From assembly GCA_023426855.1 (NCBI GenBank), contig JAEZBU010000349.1, forward strand, positions 1 to 6,336: a stretch of DNA of 6,336 nucleotides, given 5' to 3'. The DNA comes from Pseudomonadota bacterium. Its GTDB lineage: Bacteria; Pseudomonadota; Alphaproteobacteria; Rhizobiales; Hyphomicrobiaceae. A program made the position numbers and the translations under genes. Below the pieces are notes generated by a model. It worked only from the letters and a program-made list of their open reading frames with translations, did no database searches and was not told the origin of the DNA. Below, one piece after another: positions 1 through 6,336 of this stretch. Position 1 is the first letter of the stretch. Each line of letters opens with the position of its first letter.

Positions 1-1151
1 CGATGCCAGCGCTCCTCCTTGACCTCTTCCGGCACCGCGCCGGGCAGATCATTGGCCGTCGCGCCATCGACCGGTTCGTACTTGAAGCATCCGACGCGGT
101 TAAGTTTGGCCTCGCGCATCCAATCGAGCAGGAAGGCAAAGTCTTCCTCGGTCTCGCCGGGAAAGCCGACGATGAAGGTCGAGCGGACCGCGAGATCCGG
201 GCAGATCTCGCGCCATTTGCGGATACGATCCAGCGTCTTTTCCTGCGAGGCCGGGCGCCGCATCGCACGCAGAACCTTGGGGCTCGCATGCTGCAGCGGC
301 AGGTCGAGATAGGGCAGGATGCGCCCCTCGGCCATCAGCGGAATGACGTTGTCGACGTGTGGATACGGGTAGACGTAGTGCATCCGCACCCAGACGCCGA
401 GCCGACCCAGAGCCTCGGCGAGATCGTAGAAGCGGGCCTTATAGGTCTGCCCCTTCCAGGTGCTCTCTGCATACTTGATGTCGAGACCGTAGGCGCTGGT
501 ATCCTGGCTGATGACCAGCAGTTCCTTGACGCCGGCCGCCACCAGCCGCTCGGCCTCGACGATGACCGATGCCGCTGGCCGGCTGGCGAGATCGCCGCGC
601 AATCCGGGAATGATGCAGAACGAGCAACGGTTGTTGCAACCCTCGGAAATCTTCAGATAGGCGTAATGGCGCGGGGTCAGCCGCAGGCCTTCCGGCGGCA
701 ACAGATCGACGAACGGATCATGCAGGGGCGGCACAGCGTCGTGCACCGCCTCGACCACCTGCTCGTACTGATGCGGCCCGGTGACCGCCAGCACCCCCGG
801 ATGCGTCTCCATGATCCGGCCCTTCTCGACGCCGAGACAGCCGGTGACGATAACGCGCCCGTTCTTGGCCATAGCCTCGCCGATGGCGTCCAGGCTCTCC
901 TGCTTGGCGGAGTTGAGAAAGCCGCAGGTGTTAACGACGACCACGTCCGCGCCCTGGTAATCCGGCGCGATCTCGTAGCCCTCTGAGCGCAGCTTGGTGA
1001 TGATGCGCTCTGAATCCACCAGCGCCTTGGGGCAGCCCAGCGACACGAAGCCAACGCGAGGCGGCTTCGATTTCATGCGCCGCGTGCGCGCGGGCGCCGG
1101 AGCGGCCGCGTTGGACTTGCGGGATTTTGAGACGACTGCGGTCTTTGGCAT
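1..1151 (-). CDS. rimO: Ribosomal protein S12 methylthiotransferase RimO (3' end cut off by window)
   Basis: RimO is a cytoplasmic radical-SAM enzyme that adds a methylthio group to the beta carbon of a conserved aspartate of ribosomal protein S12 (Asp89 in E. coli). 383 complete codons are visible. The N-terminal methylthiotransferase domain has its three cluster-binding cysteines at C40 (in VSLGCPKALVDSE), C76 (VVNTCGF) and C105 (VTGCLG). The radical-SAM CxxxCxxC motif is C172, C176, C179 (GCNNRCSFCIIP). The spacings match E. coli RimO, and SLGCPK rather than the MiaB-type YGCQMN separates it from MiaB. The reading stops at VPEEVKEERWH, so the C-terminal TRAM domain lies beyond the window. 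The start is uncertain. ATG at 1151 adds about 25 basic, Ala/Pro-rich residues before the family core, while ATG at 1076 (M26) would give an E. coli-like length; neither has a good Shine-Dalgarno. The frame is open back to the TGA of the deacetylase gene 69 bases upstream, with which it is probably co-transcribed. Confidence 0.95.
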   Translation of the reverse strand, partial: MPKTAVVSKSRKSNAAAPAPARTRRMKSKPPRVGFVSLGCPKALVDSERIITKLRSEGYEIAPDYQGADVVVVNTCGFLNSAKQESLDAIGEAMAKNGRVIVTGCLGVEKGRIMETHPGVLAVTGPHQYEQVVEAVHDAVPPLHDPFVDLLPPEGLRLTPRHYAYLKISEGCNNRCSFCIIPGLRGDLASRPAASVIVEAERLVAAGVKELLVISQDTSAYGLDIKYAESTWKGQTYKARFYDLAEALGRLGVWVRMHYVYPYPHVDNVIPLMAEGRILPYLDLPLQHASPKVLRAMRRPASQEKTLDRIRKWREICPDLAVRSTFIVGFPGETEEDFAFLLDWMREAKLNRVGCFKYEPVDGATANDLPGAVPEEVKEERWH

Positions 1152-1220
1152 GGGCGGCTTGTACAGCCGAGCCACGGTTTCGCGCAACAGCGATCCGCGT
1201 TTCGGGCGACCATGGGGCGC

Positions 1221-2120
1221 TCAGCCGCGGAACACCTCGTCGGCGACGCGGAAGGTCGTTGCATAGGCCTGCACCGTATCCGCAATCGGATCGGCGTACC
1301 CCCCGCCAATGGCAATCGAGATCGGAATGCCGCGCCTGCGGCAGAACGTCAGCACCATATGGTCGCGCTCGGCCAGCCCCTCGAAGGTCAGGTCCAGCCG
1401 GCCCAGGGTATCGGATTTCAGCGGGTCGGCGCCGGACAGGTACAGCACCAGATCCGGACGGAAGCCTGCCACGGCGTCCAGTGCATCGGCCAAAGCCCTG
1501 AGATAGGCCCGATCATCGGTGCCGTCGGGCAGGCCAACATCCAGATCGGACGGGACCTTGCGGAACGGGAAGTTCTTCTCACCGTGCAGGCTGACGACGA
1601 AAGCGCGCGGATCGCTGGCCAGCAGTGCCGCCGTCCCGTCGCCCTGGTGCACGTCGAGATCGACGATCGCGACGCGTTGTATCACCGTTTCGTCCAGCAA
1701 TGTCAGTGCCGCCACCGCGAGGTCGTTGAACACACAATAGCCAGATCCGAACGCACGATGTGCGTGATGCGTGCCGCCAGCAAGCTGGCCGGAGATGCCG
1801 TCGCGGAGTGCCTGCCTGGCGGCAGCCAGCGAGCCGCCGACGGTAGCGCGAGAGCGGGCGACCAGCACCTCGCTCCACGGCAGACCAATCCGCCGCTGGA
1901 TGTCCGCCGACAGCGTTCCGTCGAGCACGGCGCTGACGTAGTCCGGCGCGTGCGCCCGCTCCAGATCGGCGATTGCAATTGGCGGAGATGGCGCAAGATC
2001 CCAACGCCCACCTGCAGCGTCCCGCATCATCTGTTCACGCAGCAGGCGGTATTTGCTCGCGGGAAAGCGATGGCCTGCCGGCAGCGGCAGGTCCGGCGTA
2101 TCTGGATAATAGAGCAGCAA
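1221..2120 (-). CDS. Histone deacetylase superfamily protein (zinc amidohydrolase)
   Basis: This 299-residue protein belongs to the arginase/deacetylase fold family (HDAC, AcuC, acetylpolyamine amidohydrolase), whose members remove acyl groups from lysine side chains or small amines using a catalytic zinc. All key positions are present: paired catalytic histidines H118-H119 in GGTHHAH, GYCVFND at 128-133, zinc ligands D156 and H158 in DLDVHQGDGT, the third ligand D232 in SGADPLKSD, and the transition-state tyrosine Y275 in IGGGY. The HQGDG form and the LHGEKNFPFRK stretch (178-188) resemble the class IV (HDAC11-like) bacterial group more than class I; this is from memory. It has no signal peptide, so it is presumably cytoplasmic. 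The start is TTG at 2120, with only a weak GGA upstream; the frame opens after the peptidase stop codon, so the start cannot lie more than seven codons earlier. The 21-base gap to the peptidase gene implies co-transcription. The natural substrate is unknown. Confidence 0.93.
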   Translation of the reverse strand: MLLYYPDTPDLPLPAGHRFPASKYRLLREQMMRDAAGGRWDLAPSPPIAIADLERAHAPDYVSAVLDGTLSADIQRRIGLPWSEVLVARSRATVGGSLAAARQALRDGISGQLAGGTHHAHRAFGSGYCVFNDLAVAALTLLDETVIQRVAIVDLDVHQGDGTAALLASDPRAFVVSLHGEKNFPFRKVPSDLDVGLPDGTDDRAYLRALADALDAVAGFRPDLVLYLSGADPLKSDTLGRLDLTFEGLAERDHMVLTFCRRRGIPISIAIGGGYADPIADTVQAYATTFRVADEVFRG

Positions 2121-2141
2121 GGGGCGCGGTTCCGGGTTTGG

Positions 2142-2828
2142 CTATATCCGCAGCACGCGCAGCCAGCGCATGACGTTGAACAGGCTCATCGCGGCGGCGG
2201 CGACATAGGTCAGTGCCGCCGCGCGCAGGATCTGACGTGCCGCCGGCATATCCTTGGACTGCAAATAGCCGCCCTCTTTCAGCACCGGCAGCGCACGCCG
2301 GAAACTGGCGTCATACTCAACCGGCAGTGTCGAAGCGTGCATCAGGATGGTCATCGACATGATCATCATGCCCGCGACAGCCTGCATCAGCAGGATATGC
2401 GGCGACTTCGACAGGATCATAATCACCGGCGCCGCCAGCATGACCACCGATCCGAAGGATTCAACACGCTGCGCTTGCTTGGCGAGCTTGGTGCGGGCCT
2501 GCAGCGGCGCATAGCCTTGGGCATCCTGCATCGCGTGACCGACCTCGTGCGCGGCGATAACCACCGCGGACAGCGAACGGCCACGCATGTTGGCCGGCAG
2601 CAATCTGACGGTTTTGCTTTCAGGATCGTAGTGGTCGCCGAGCTTGGTTTCCTCGACCTTGACGCCATTCAAGTTCAGGCGATCCAGCAGATGGCGCGCA
2701 AACTCACCGCCGGTGCCGGGGAAATCAGCGCGCGGCTTGGCGTGCCGATCGATGACATGCTTCACCCACATGCCCGGCAGAAAGGCGATGCCGAAGAAGA
2801 TGACGAGAATGGCGAGAAGGACGACCAA
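2142..2828 (-). CDS. Membrane zinc metallopeptidase, YugP family
   Basis: This 228-residue membrane protein has the zincin motif HEVGH at 94-98 (zinc ligands H94 and H98, catalytic E95) followed by AMQ, typical of the YugP/Zn_peptidase_2 family. A hydrophobic segment at about 2-21 anchors the N-terminus. Two further hydrophobic stretches lie at about 126-146 and 148-165, and a fourth at about 203-220. The conserved LPVEYDAS stretch (168-175) probably supplies the third metal ligand through E171. The catalytic helix lies between the first and second membrane segments. The start is TTG at 2828, supported by GGAG six bases upstream (2835-2838); an in-frame TGA not far upstream rules out a long extension. 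It sits 99 bases after radC and 21 bases before the deacetylase gene. The family is widespread but its physiological substrates are not well defined; a membrane quality-control role is a guess. Confidence 0.9.
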   Translation of the reverse strand: MVVLLAILVIFFGIAFLPGMWVKHVIDRHAKPRADFPGTGGEFARHLLDRLNLNGVKVEETKLGDHYDPESKTVRLLPANMRGRSLSAVVIAAHEVGHAMQDAQGYAPLQARTKLAKQAQRVESFGSVVMLAAPVIMILSKSPHILLMQAVAGMMIMSMTILMHASTLPVEYDASFRRALPVLKEGGYLQSKDMPAARQILRAAALTYVAAAAMSLFNVMRWLRVLRI

Positions 2829-2834
2829 TGTGAT

Positions 2835-2838
2835 CTCC
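2835..2838 (-). promoter_or_regulatory. Ribosome binding site for the YugP-type peptidase gene
   Basis: On the minus strand GGAG is followed by six bases (ATCACA) and then TTG. This spacing is what decides for the non-ATG start at 2828; no ATG is available nearby in this frame. Confidence 0.6.
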
Positions 2839-2927
2839 AGAAAACACGGATGCCTTCATGTAGACATTCCGCGGTTCATAAGCAAAGTGGCCGGACAGGC
2901 GCGGGCGACGCACGGATCGTGACGGCT

Positions 2928-3707
2928 TCAGATCAGGCGCATGCCGCGGAGACTGACGTGCCCGCCTTTTCCGACAATGATGTGATCATGAATGGTGATG
3001 CCCAGCGGTTTGGCGGCGTCGATGATCTGTTTGGTCATGTCGATATCGGCCCGCGACGGCGACGGGTCACCGGACGGATGATTGTGCACCAGCACGATAG
3101 CCGTCGCCGACAGCTCCAGCGCCCGCTTCACCACCTCGCGCACATACACCGGCGTGTGATCGACCGTGCCCTCCTGCTGCACTTCATCCGCGATGAGCTG
3201 GTTCTTCTTGTCCAGGAACAGGATGCGAAACTGCTCGCGCGTCTCGAAACCCATCGCGACACGGCAGTAGTCGAGCACCTGGCTCCAGGACGATAAAGCC
3301 GGCTTCTGCATGATCTCGCCGCGCATCAGGCGCAGCGCCGAGGCACGGATCAGCTTCAGCTCCGCGATGACCGACTGGCCGACATCCTTGACCTCGGCCA
3401 GCCGTTGTTCCGGCGCGTTGATCACCTCGGCAAAGCTGCCGAACCGCGCGATCAACCGTTTGGCGAGATCCTTCGTGTCGCGTCGCGGAATGGCGCGAAA
3501 CAGCACGAGTTCTAGCAATTCGTAGTCGGGCAAGGCATCGGCGCCACCGCTCATGAAGCGATCGCGCAAGCGGCCGCGATGGCCGAGATACCCGGGCGAC
3601 GCTTCGAAAAACGCGCCCTGTTGGCTGTCTTTCGCCTTGGCCTGCGAGCGGCGCGGCTTGGTTTTGACCGCCGCGTCCGTCTCGGTCTCAACTTCTGGAT
3701 CAGTCAT
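2928..3707 (-). CDS. radC: RadC family protein (JAMM/MPN+ domain)
   Basis: This 259-residue member of the RadC/YeeS/YkfG family has two parts. Residues about 41-130 form the helical, helix-hairpin-helix-like region (GHRGRLRDRF, DYELLELVLF, then a KDVGQS hairpin at 107-112). Residues about 140-259 form the JAB/MPN+ domain. The JAMM metal site is complete: E179, H208-x-H210 in HNHPSGDPSPS, S218 and D221. The N-terminal 35 residues are charged and look disordered. RadC was originally named as a DNA repair gene, but that assignment in E. coli proved unsound; the domain predicts a metal-dependent hydrolase of unsettled role. The start chosen is ATG at 3707, preceded by AGGGGG with six-base spacing; an in-frame TTG five codons earlier (3722) overlaps that site and is less likely. 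It follows map by 42 bases, a neighbourhood I recall as common in Rhizobiales. Confidence 0.95.
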   Translation of the reverse strand: MTDPEVETETDAAVKTKPRRSQAKAKDSQQGAFFEASPGYLGHRGRLRDRFMSGGADALPDYELLELVLFRAIPRRDTKDLAKRLIARFGSFAEVINAPEQRLAEVKDVGQSVIAELKLIRASALRLMRGEIMQKPALSSWSQVLDYCRVAMGFETREQFRILFLDKKNQLIADEVQQEGTVDHTPVYVREVVKRALELSATAIVLVHNHPSGDPSPSRADIDMTKQIIDAAKPLGITIHDHIIVGKGGHVSLRGMRLI

Positions 3708-3713
3708 GGCTTG

Positions 3714-3719
3714 CCCCCT
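3714..3719 (-). promoter_or_regulatory. Ribosome binding site for radC
   Basis: AGGGGG on the minus strand, six bases before ATG at 3707. It favours that ATG over the in-frame TTG at 3722, which would place the purine run inside the coding sequence. Confidence 0.65.
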
Positions 3720-3749
3720 CAAGCCGAACCCACCGGCTGACTTGATCCG

Positions 3750-4565
3750 TCAGCTCCAGACGGGACGATGCAGCCCCGCCGGCGAGTACGTAAACACTTC
3801 GCAGCCGTCCTCCGTGACGCCCACAGTATGCTCGAACTGCGCCGACAACTCGCGGTCACGCGTCACCGCGGTCCAGCCATCCGGCAGGATTTTCACGTGC
3901 GGGCGGCCCAAATTGATCATCGGCTCGATGGTGAACAGCATGCCCGGCTTCAGCTCCGCGCCCTCGCCCGGATGGCCGTAATGTAGGATGTTCGGCCGGT
4001 CGTGAAACACCAGACCCAGCCCATGGCCGCAGAAATCGCGCACGACGCTGCAGCGTTCAGCCTCGGCGAACTGCTGGATCGCCGCACCGATATGTCCCGT
4101 CGTATTGCCCGGCTTTACCGCCTCGATGCCGCGCACCAGCGCTTCATAGGTCACGTCGATCAGACGGCGGGCGCGCCGGCTCACCTCGCCGACGCCGTAC
4201 ATGCGGCTGGTATCGCCATGCCAGCCGTCCACGATCAGCGTCACGTCGATGTTGAGGATGTCGCCGTCGCGCAGCGGTTTCGGCCCAGGAATGCCATGGC
4301 AGACCACGTGATTGATCGACGTGCAGATGGATTTCGTATAACCGCGATAATTCAGCGGCGCCGGGATAGCCCCGTTATCCATCGCGAACTCGAAAACCAG
4401 ATCGTCGAGCTTCTCAGTCGTCACGCCCGGCTTGACGTACGGCTCAAGCAGATCGAGCGCGGCGGCGGCGAGCTGACCAGCCTTGCGCATACCGGCAAAG
4501 GCATCCGGGCCATGCAGCCGGATACGGCCGTCGCGCTGCTCGTGTCTGGTGTCCAAGTTCGACAT
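3750..4565 (-). CDS. map: Type I methionine aminopeptidase
   Basis: This cytoplasmic metalloenzyme removes the initiator methionine from nascent proteins when the second residue is small, after deformylation. From ATG at 4565 it has 271 residues, close to the usual length of about 260-275. The five metal ligands of the pita-bread fold are all present: D107 (NIDVT), D118 (HGDTS), H181 (CGHGLG), E214 (TIEPM) and E245 (QFEHT), each exactly ten residues later than in E. coli Map. The substrate-binding H90 lies in VVCHGIPG. There is no N-terminal zinc-finger extension, so this is the short bacterial type I form. The frame stays open 36 codons further upstream, but that part runs through the intergenic hairpin and is not family-like; the Shine-Dalgarno at the chosen ATG is weak (AGAA). 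It is probably the first gene of a unit continuing into radC, and is expected to be essential if it is the only copy. Confidence 0.97.
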   Translation of the reverse strand: MSNLDTRHEQRDGRIRLHGPDAFAGMRKAGQLAAAALDLLEPYVKPGVTTEKLDDLVFEFAMDNGAIPAPLNYRGYTKSICTSINHVVCHGIPGPKPLRDGDILNIDVTLIVDGWHGDTSRMYGVGEVSRRARRLIDVTYEALVRGIEAVKPGNTTGHIGAAIQQFAEAERCSVVRDFCGHGLGLVFHDRPNILHYGHPGEGAELKPGMLFTIEPMINLGRPHVKILPDGWTAVTRDRELSAQFEHTVGVTEDGCEVFTYSPAGLHRPVWS

Positions 4566-4600
4566 TTCTGAAGGCTTTACGATTGAAAGGAACCTACGGG

Positions 4601-4628
4601 AATGTAGTGCAAAAGCGTGAATGCGCAA
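4601..4628 (-). promoter_or_regulatory. Possible sigma-70-type promoter for map
   Basis: On the minus strand TTGCGC (4623-4628) and TACATT (4601-4606) are 16 bases apart, a plausible but imperfect -35/-10 pair (three and four matches to consensus). It would start transcription about 30 bases before the map ATG, in the only gap over 100 bases. This was judged by eye only. Confidence 0.3.
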
Positions 4629-4638
4629 TGATCGATCA
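4629..4638. repeat. 10-bp perfect palindrome TGATCGATCA
   Basis: A perfect palindrome directly abutting the upstream side of the candidate -35 box for map. Its position would suit an operator, but a 10-bp palindrome is expected several times by chance in 6 kb, so function is only a possibility. Confidence 0.3.
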
Positions 4639-4643
4639 GCGTC

Positions 4644-4666
4644 GCGGCCAGTCCGCTGCTGGCCGC
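4644..4666 (-). terminator. Hairpin after the carbamoyltransferase gene (possible terminator)
   Basis: Perfect 8-bp inverted repeat, GCGGCCAG and CTGGCCGC, around a 7-base loop, six bases after the carbamoyltransferase stop codon. The stem is very GC-rich, but no run of T follows, so it is not a classical intrinsic terminator. It could protect the mRNA 3' end or act as a weak or factor-assisted terminator separating this gene from map. Confidence 0.4.
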
Positions 4667-4672
4667 ACGCCA

Positions 4673-6336
4673 CTACAGCGCCACCTCGCGCTCGCTGACT
4701 TGACCGGCGTCCGAATTGCGGTCGGCGGTGTAGTAGTTGCCCAGCACCAGCACGTCGATGCCTGACCGCAGATAGCAGGAAATGGCTTCGCGCGGTCGCT
4801 CGACGATCGGCTCCTGGCGATTGAAGCTGGTGTTGAGCAGCACAGGCACGCCGGTCAACTTGCCGAACGCCTCGATCACGCCGTAGTAGCGCGGATTGGC
4901 GTCGCGATCGACGGTCTGGATCCGCGCCGTTCCGTCAACGTGAATGGCTGCTGGGATGTGATGCGCCTTCTCGGCGCGTACGCGTGGCGCCAGCGTCATG
5001 AAGGGGTCGGGTTGGCCGATGTGGAAGAACTCGCCCGCGCGCTCGATCAGCACCGCTGGCGCGAACGGCCGGAACGGCTCGCGATGCTTGATCCGATTGT
5101 TGATGACGTCCTTCATTTCGGCACGGCGGGGATCGGCCAGGATCGAGCGATTTCCCAGAGCCCGCGGCCCCATCTCCGACCGGCCCTGAAACCAGCCGAC
5201 GATCTTGCCAGCGGCCAGATCCGCCGCGACGCGTTCGAGCAAGTCAGGCGTATCCATGCGTTCGGCTGAAAGGCCGGCTGCATCCAACGCTGACTGGATC
5301 TCGCCATCACGATAGGGCGGACCATAATAGGGATGCGTCAGCTCGAACGTCCGCGGATTTCCCAACGTCTGGTGATGATGCCACAGCGCACTGCCGAGTG
5401 GCGCACCGGTATCCGACGCACACGGCGGAACCCAGATGCGCTCGAAGCCTGCATCCTCCAGAATGCGCATGTTGGCGACGCAGTTCAGCGCCACGCCGCC
5501 GCTGAGACACAGATGCCTGGCTCCAGTCGCTTCCCGCAAGGCGCGGGCGACATGCAGCACAATGTCCTCAGTCAGAACCTGCAGCCCGCGGGCGACATCG
5601 CGATGGCGGTCCTGCATCGGCTCGCCCGGTTGGCGCGGCGGGCCGAAGACGTCGAAAAAACGCCGCTTGAACGGGCGCAGCTCTCCAAAGGCATCGTAGC
5701 TGAAGTAGTCCTGATTGACCTTGTAGCGCCCGTCCGGCGTCGGCCAGATCAACTCACGAAAGGCTTCGACGTACGTGTCGCTGCCGTAGGCGGCCAGCGC
5801 CATGACCTTGCCTTCGTCGGAGAAGCCCGCGAAGCCGAGATACTTGGTCACGAAGGTATAGACGATGCCCACGGAGTTGAAGATATCCGTGTGCCAAAGC
5901 CGCTCCAGCCTGTTGCCCCGGCCGTGATAGGCGCTGGTCGCCGCGTCATCGCCAAAGCCGTCCATCACCAGGACAACCGCTTCCTCGAACGGACTGACGA
6001 AGAACGTCGCCGCGTGCGCGTCGTGGTGGCTGACGTTGACCAGCGGCGGCGGCTTGGTGACGTACGGGATCTTTTTGAGCTTGCGGTTGAGATAACCGTT
6101 CAGCAGGACGATGTCGTTGCTCTGCGGCGTGTGGCTGCGCTCGGAGATCAGGCTCAAGCTCCACGGCAGGCGACCGGCCACCGCGCGTAGAAACGAACGC
6201 CTGAGGCGCGTCATGTCCCACGGCGTCGTCATGACGTCGATCTGGCCGAGATCGCCGATCTGTTTATGCAGCACATCGAGAGACTTGCGCGGAAAGCGCT
6301 TCGTTCGCTTGTCGCGATTGAAGCGCTCTTCCTCGA
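4673..6336 (-). CDS. NodU/CmcH-type O-carbamoyltransferase (5' end cut off by window)
   Basis: The family transfers a carbamoyl group from carbamoyl phosphate, via a carbamoyl-adenylate, onto a hydroxyl, usually of a sugar (NodU on Nod factors, TobZ on tobramycin, CmcH on cephems). 553 residues are visible, starting inside the EEERFNR motif that normally lies about 30 residues from the N-terminus, so only a short piece is missing. Counting from the first full codon, the metal site appears as H103 and H107 in SHHDAHA, D125 (VMDGFGDD) and D308 (SDTG). DEGKVMALAAYG is at 173-184 and the nucleotide-binding SGGVALN at 278-284. The C-terminal domain carries GPRALGNRSILADPR (389-403), REPFRPFAP (418-426) and LLNTSFN (499-505). 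It is complete at the 3' end (TAG) and appears intact. A GTG at 6274 is not the start, because family sequence continues beyond it. The acceptor is unknown: the informative neighbours would be upstream, outside the window. A surface glycan, lipid or secondary metabolite are all possible. Confidence 0.95.
   Translation of the reverse strand, partial: EEERFNRDKRTKRFPRKSLDVLHKQIGDLGQIDVMTTPWDMTRLRRSFLRAVAGRLPWSLSLISERSHTPQSNDIVLLNGYLNRKLKKIPYVTKPPPLVNVSHHDAHAATFFVSPFEEAVVLVMDGFGDDAATSAYHGRGNRLERLWHTDIFNSVGIVYTFVTKYLGFAGFSDEGKVMALAAYGSDTYVEAFRELIWPTPDGRYKVNQDYFSYDAFGELRPFKRRFFDVFGPPRQPGEPMQDRHRDVARGLQVLTEDIVLHVARALREATGARHLCLSGGVALNCVANMRILEDAGFERIWVPPCASDTGAPLGSALWHHHQTLGNPRTFELTHPYYGPPYRDGEIQSALDAAGLSAERMDTPDLLERVAADLAAGKIVGWFQGRSEMGPRALGNRSILADPRRAEMKDVINNRIKHREPFRPFAPAVLIERAGEFFHIGQPDPFMTLAPRVRAEKAHHIPAAIHVDGTARIQTVDRDANPRYYGVIEAFGKLTGVPVLLNTSFNRQEPIVERPREAISCYLRSGIDVLVLGNYYTADRNSDAGQVSEREVAL

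Noticed and set aside
3..986. A 327-codon plus-strand open frame at the left edge.
   Set aside because: It lies opposite rimO, whose cysteine motifs and spacing are unmistakable on the minus strand; the plus-strand product shows no recognisable motif.
2725..2913. A small minus-strand frame with ATG starts in the radC-peptidase gap, possibly a leader peptide.
   Set aside because: It overlaps the start of the peptidase gene out of frame, has no clear ribosome binding site of its own and no notable content; the peptidase start with its GGAG explains the region better.
1212..3296. A 694-codon open frame on the plus strand running antisense to the deacetylase, peptidase and part of radC.
   Set aside because: Its translation is rich in His, Arg, Gln and Asp with no domain-like pattern, while the minus strand encodes clear families. 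Long antisense frames are common opposite GC-rich genes, and here the same-frame arrangement of the minus-strand genes extends it.
3708..3749. A short inverted repeat (AGCCG/CGGCT) between map and radC as a terminator.
   Set aside because: The stem is only 5 bp, it has no T run, and it ends next to the radC ribosome binding site; too weak to call.
4566..4673. A longer Map protein using the open frame upstream of 4565.
   Set aside because: The extra 36 residues pass through the intergenic hairpin and are not Map-like, whereas the ATG at 4565 gives the normal family length and ligand positions offset by a constant ten residues from E. coli.
5333..6190. A 285-codon plus-strand open frame inside the carbamoyltransferase gene.
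   Set aside because: It is antisense to a fully conserved carbamoyltransferase and has the composition typical of a reverse-strand shadow.

Overview
This window looks like a stretch of GC-rich proteobacterial chromosome, most likely an alphaproteobacterium of the Hyphomicrobiales (Rhizobiales) type. That placement is an inference from the style of the Map, RimO and RadC proteins as I remember the families, from the adjacency of map and radC, and from heavy G/C use at third codon positions; no search was run. All six genes lie on the minus strand and fill nearly the whole window. No intergenic gap exceeds about 110 bases. I see no tRNA, rRNA, CRISPR array, insertion sequence or phage gene.

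In the direction of transcription (right to left) the order is: a NodU/CmcH-type carbamoyltransferase, cut at its 5' end by the right edge; a 107-base gap with a hairpin, a small palindrome and a possible promoter; map (type I methionine aminopeptidase); radC (JAMM-domain RadC family protein); a membrane zinc metallopeptidase of the YugP family; a histone-deacetylase-superfamily amidohydrolase; and rimO (ribosomal protein S12 methylthiotransferase), cut at its 3' end by the left edge.

The five genes from map to rimO have gaps of 42, 99, 21 and 69 bases (depending on start choice for rimO) and could be one transcription unit. The peptidase and deacetylase genes, 21 bases apart, are the pair most surely co-transcribed. 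Several products act on proteins: Map trims nascent chains, RimO modifies ribosomal protein S12, and the deacetylase-like enzyme and the membrane protease may act on proteins too. These are mostly housekeeping functions, and I find no convincing evidence of a new multi-gene system. The least understood members are the carbamoyltransferase (substrate unknown), the deacetylase homologue and the YugP-type protease.
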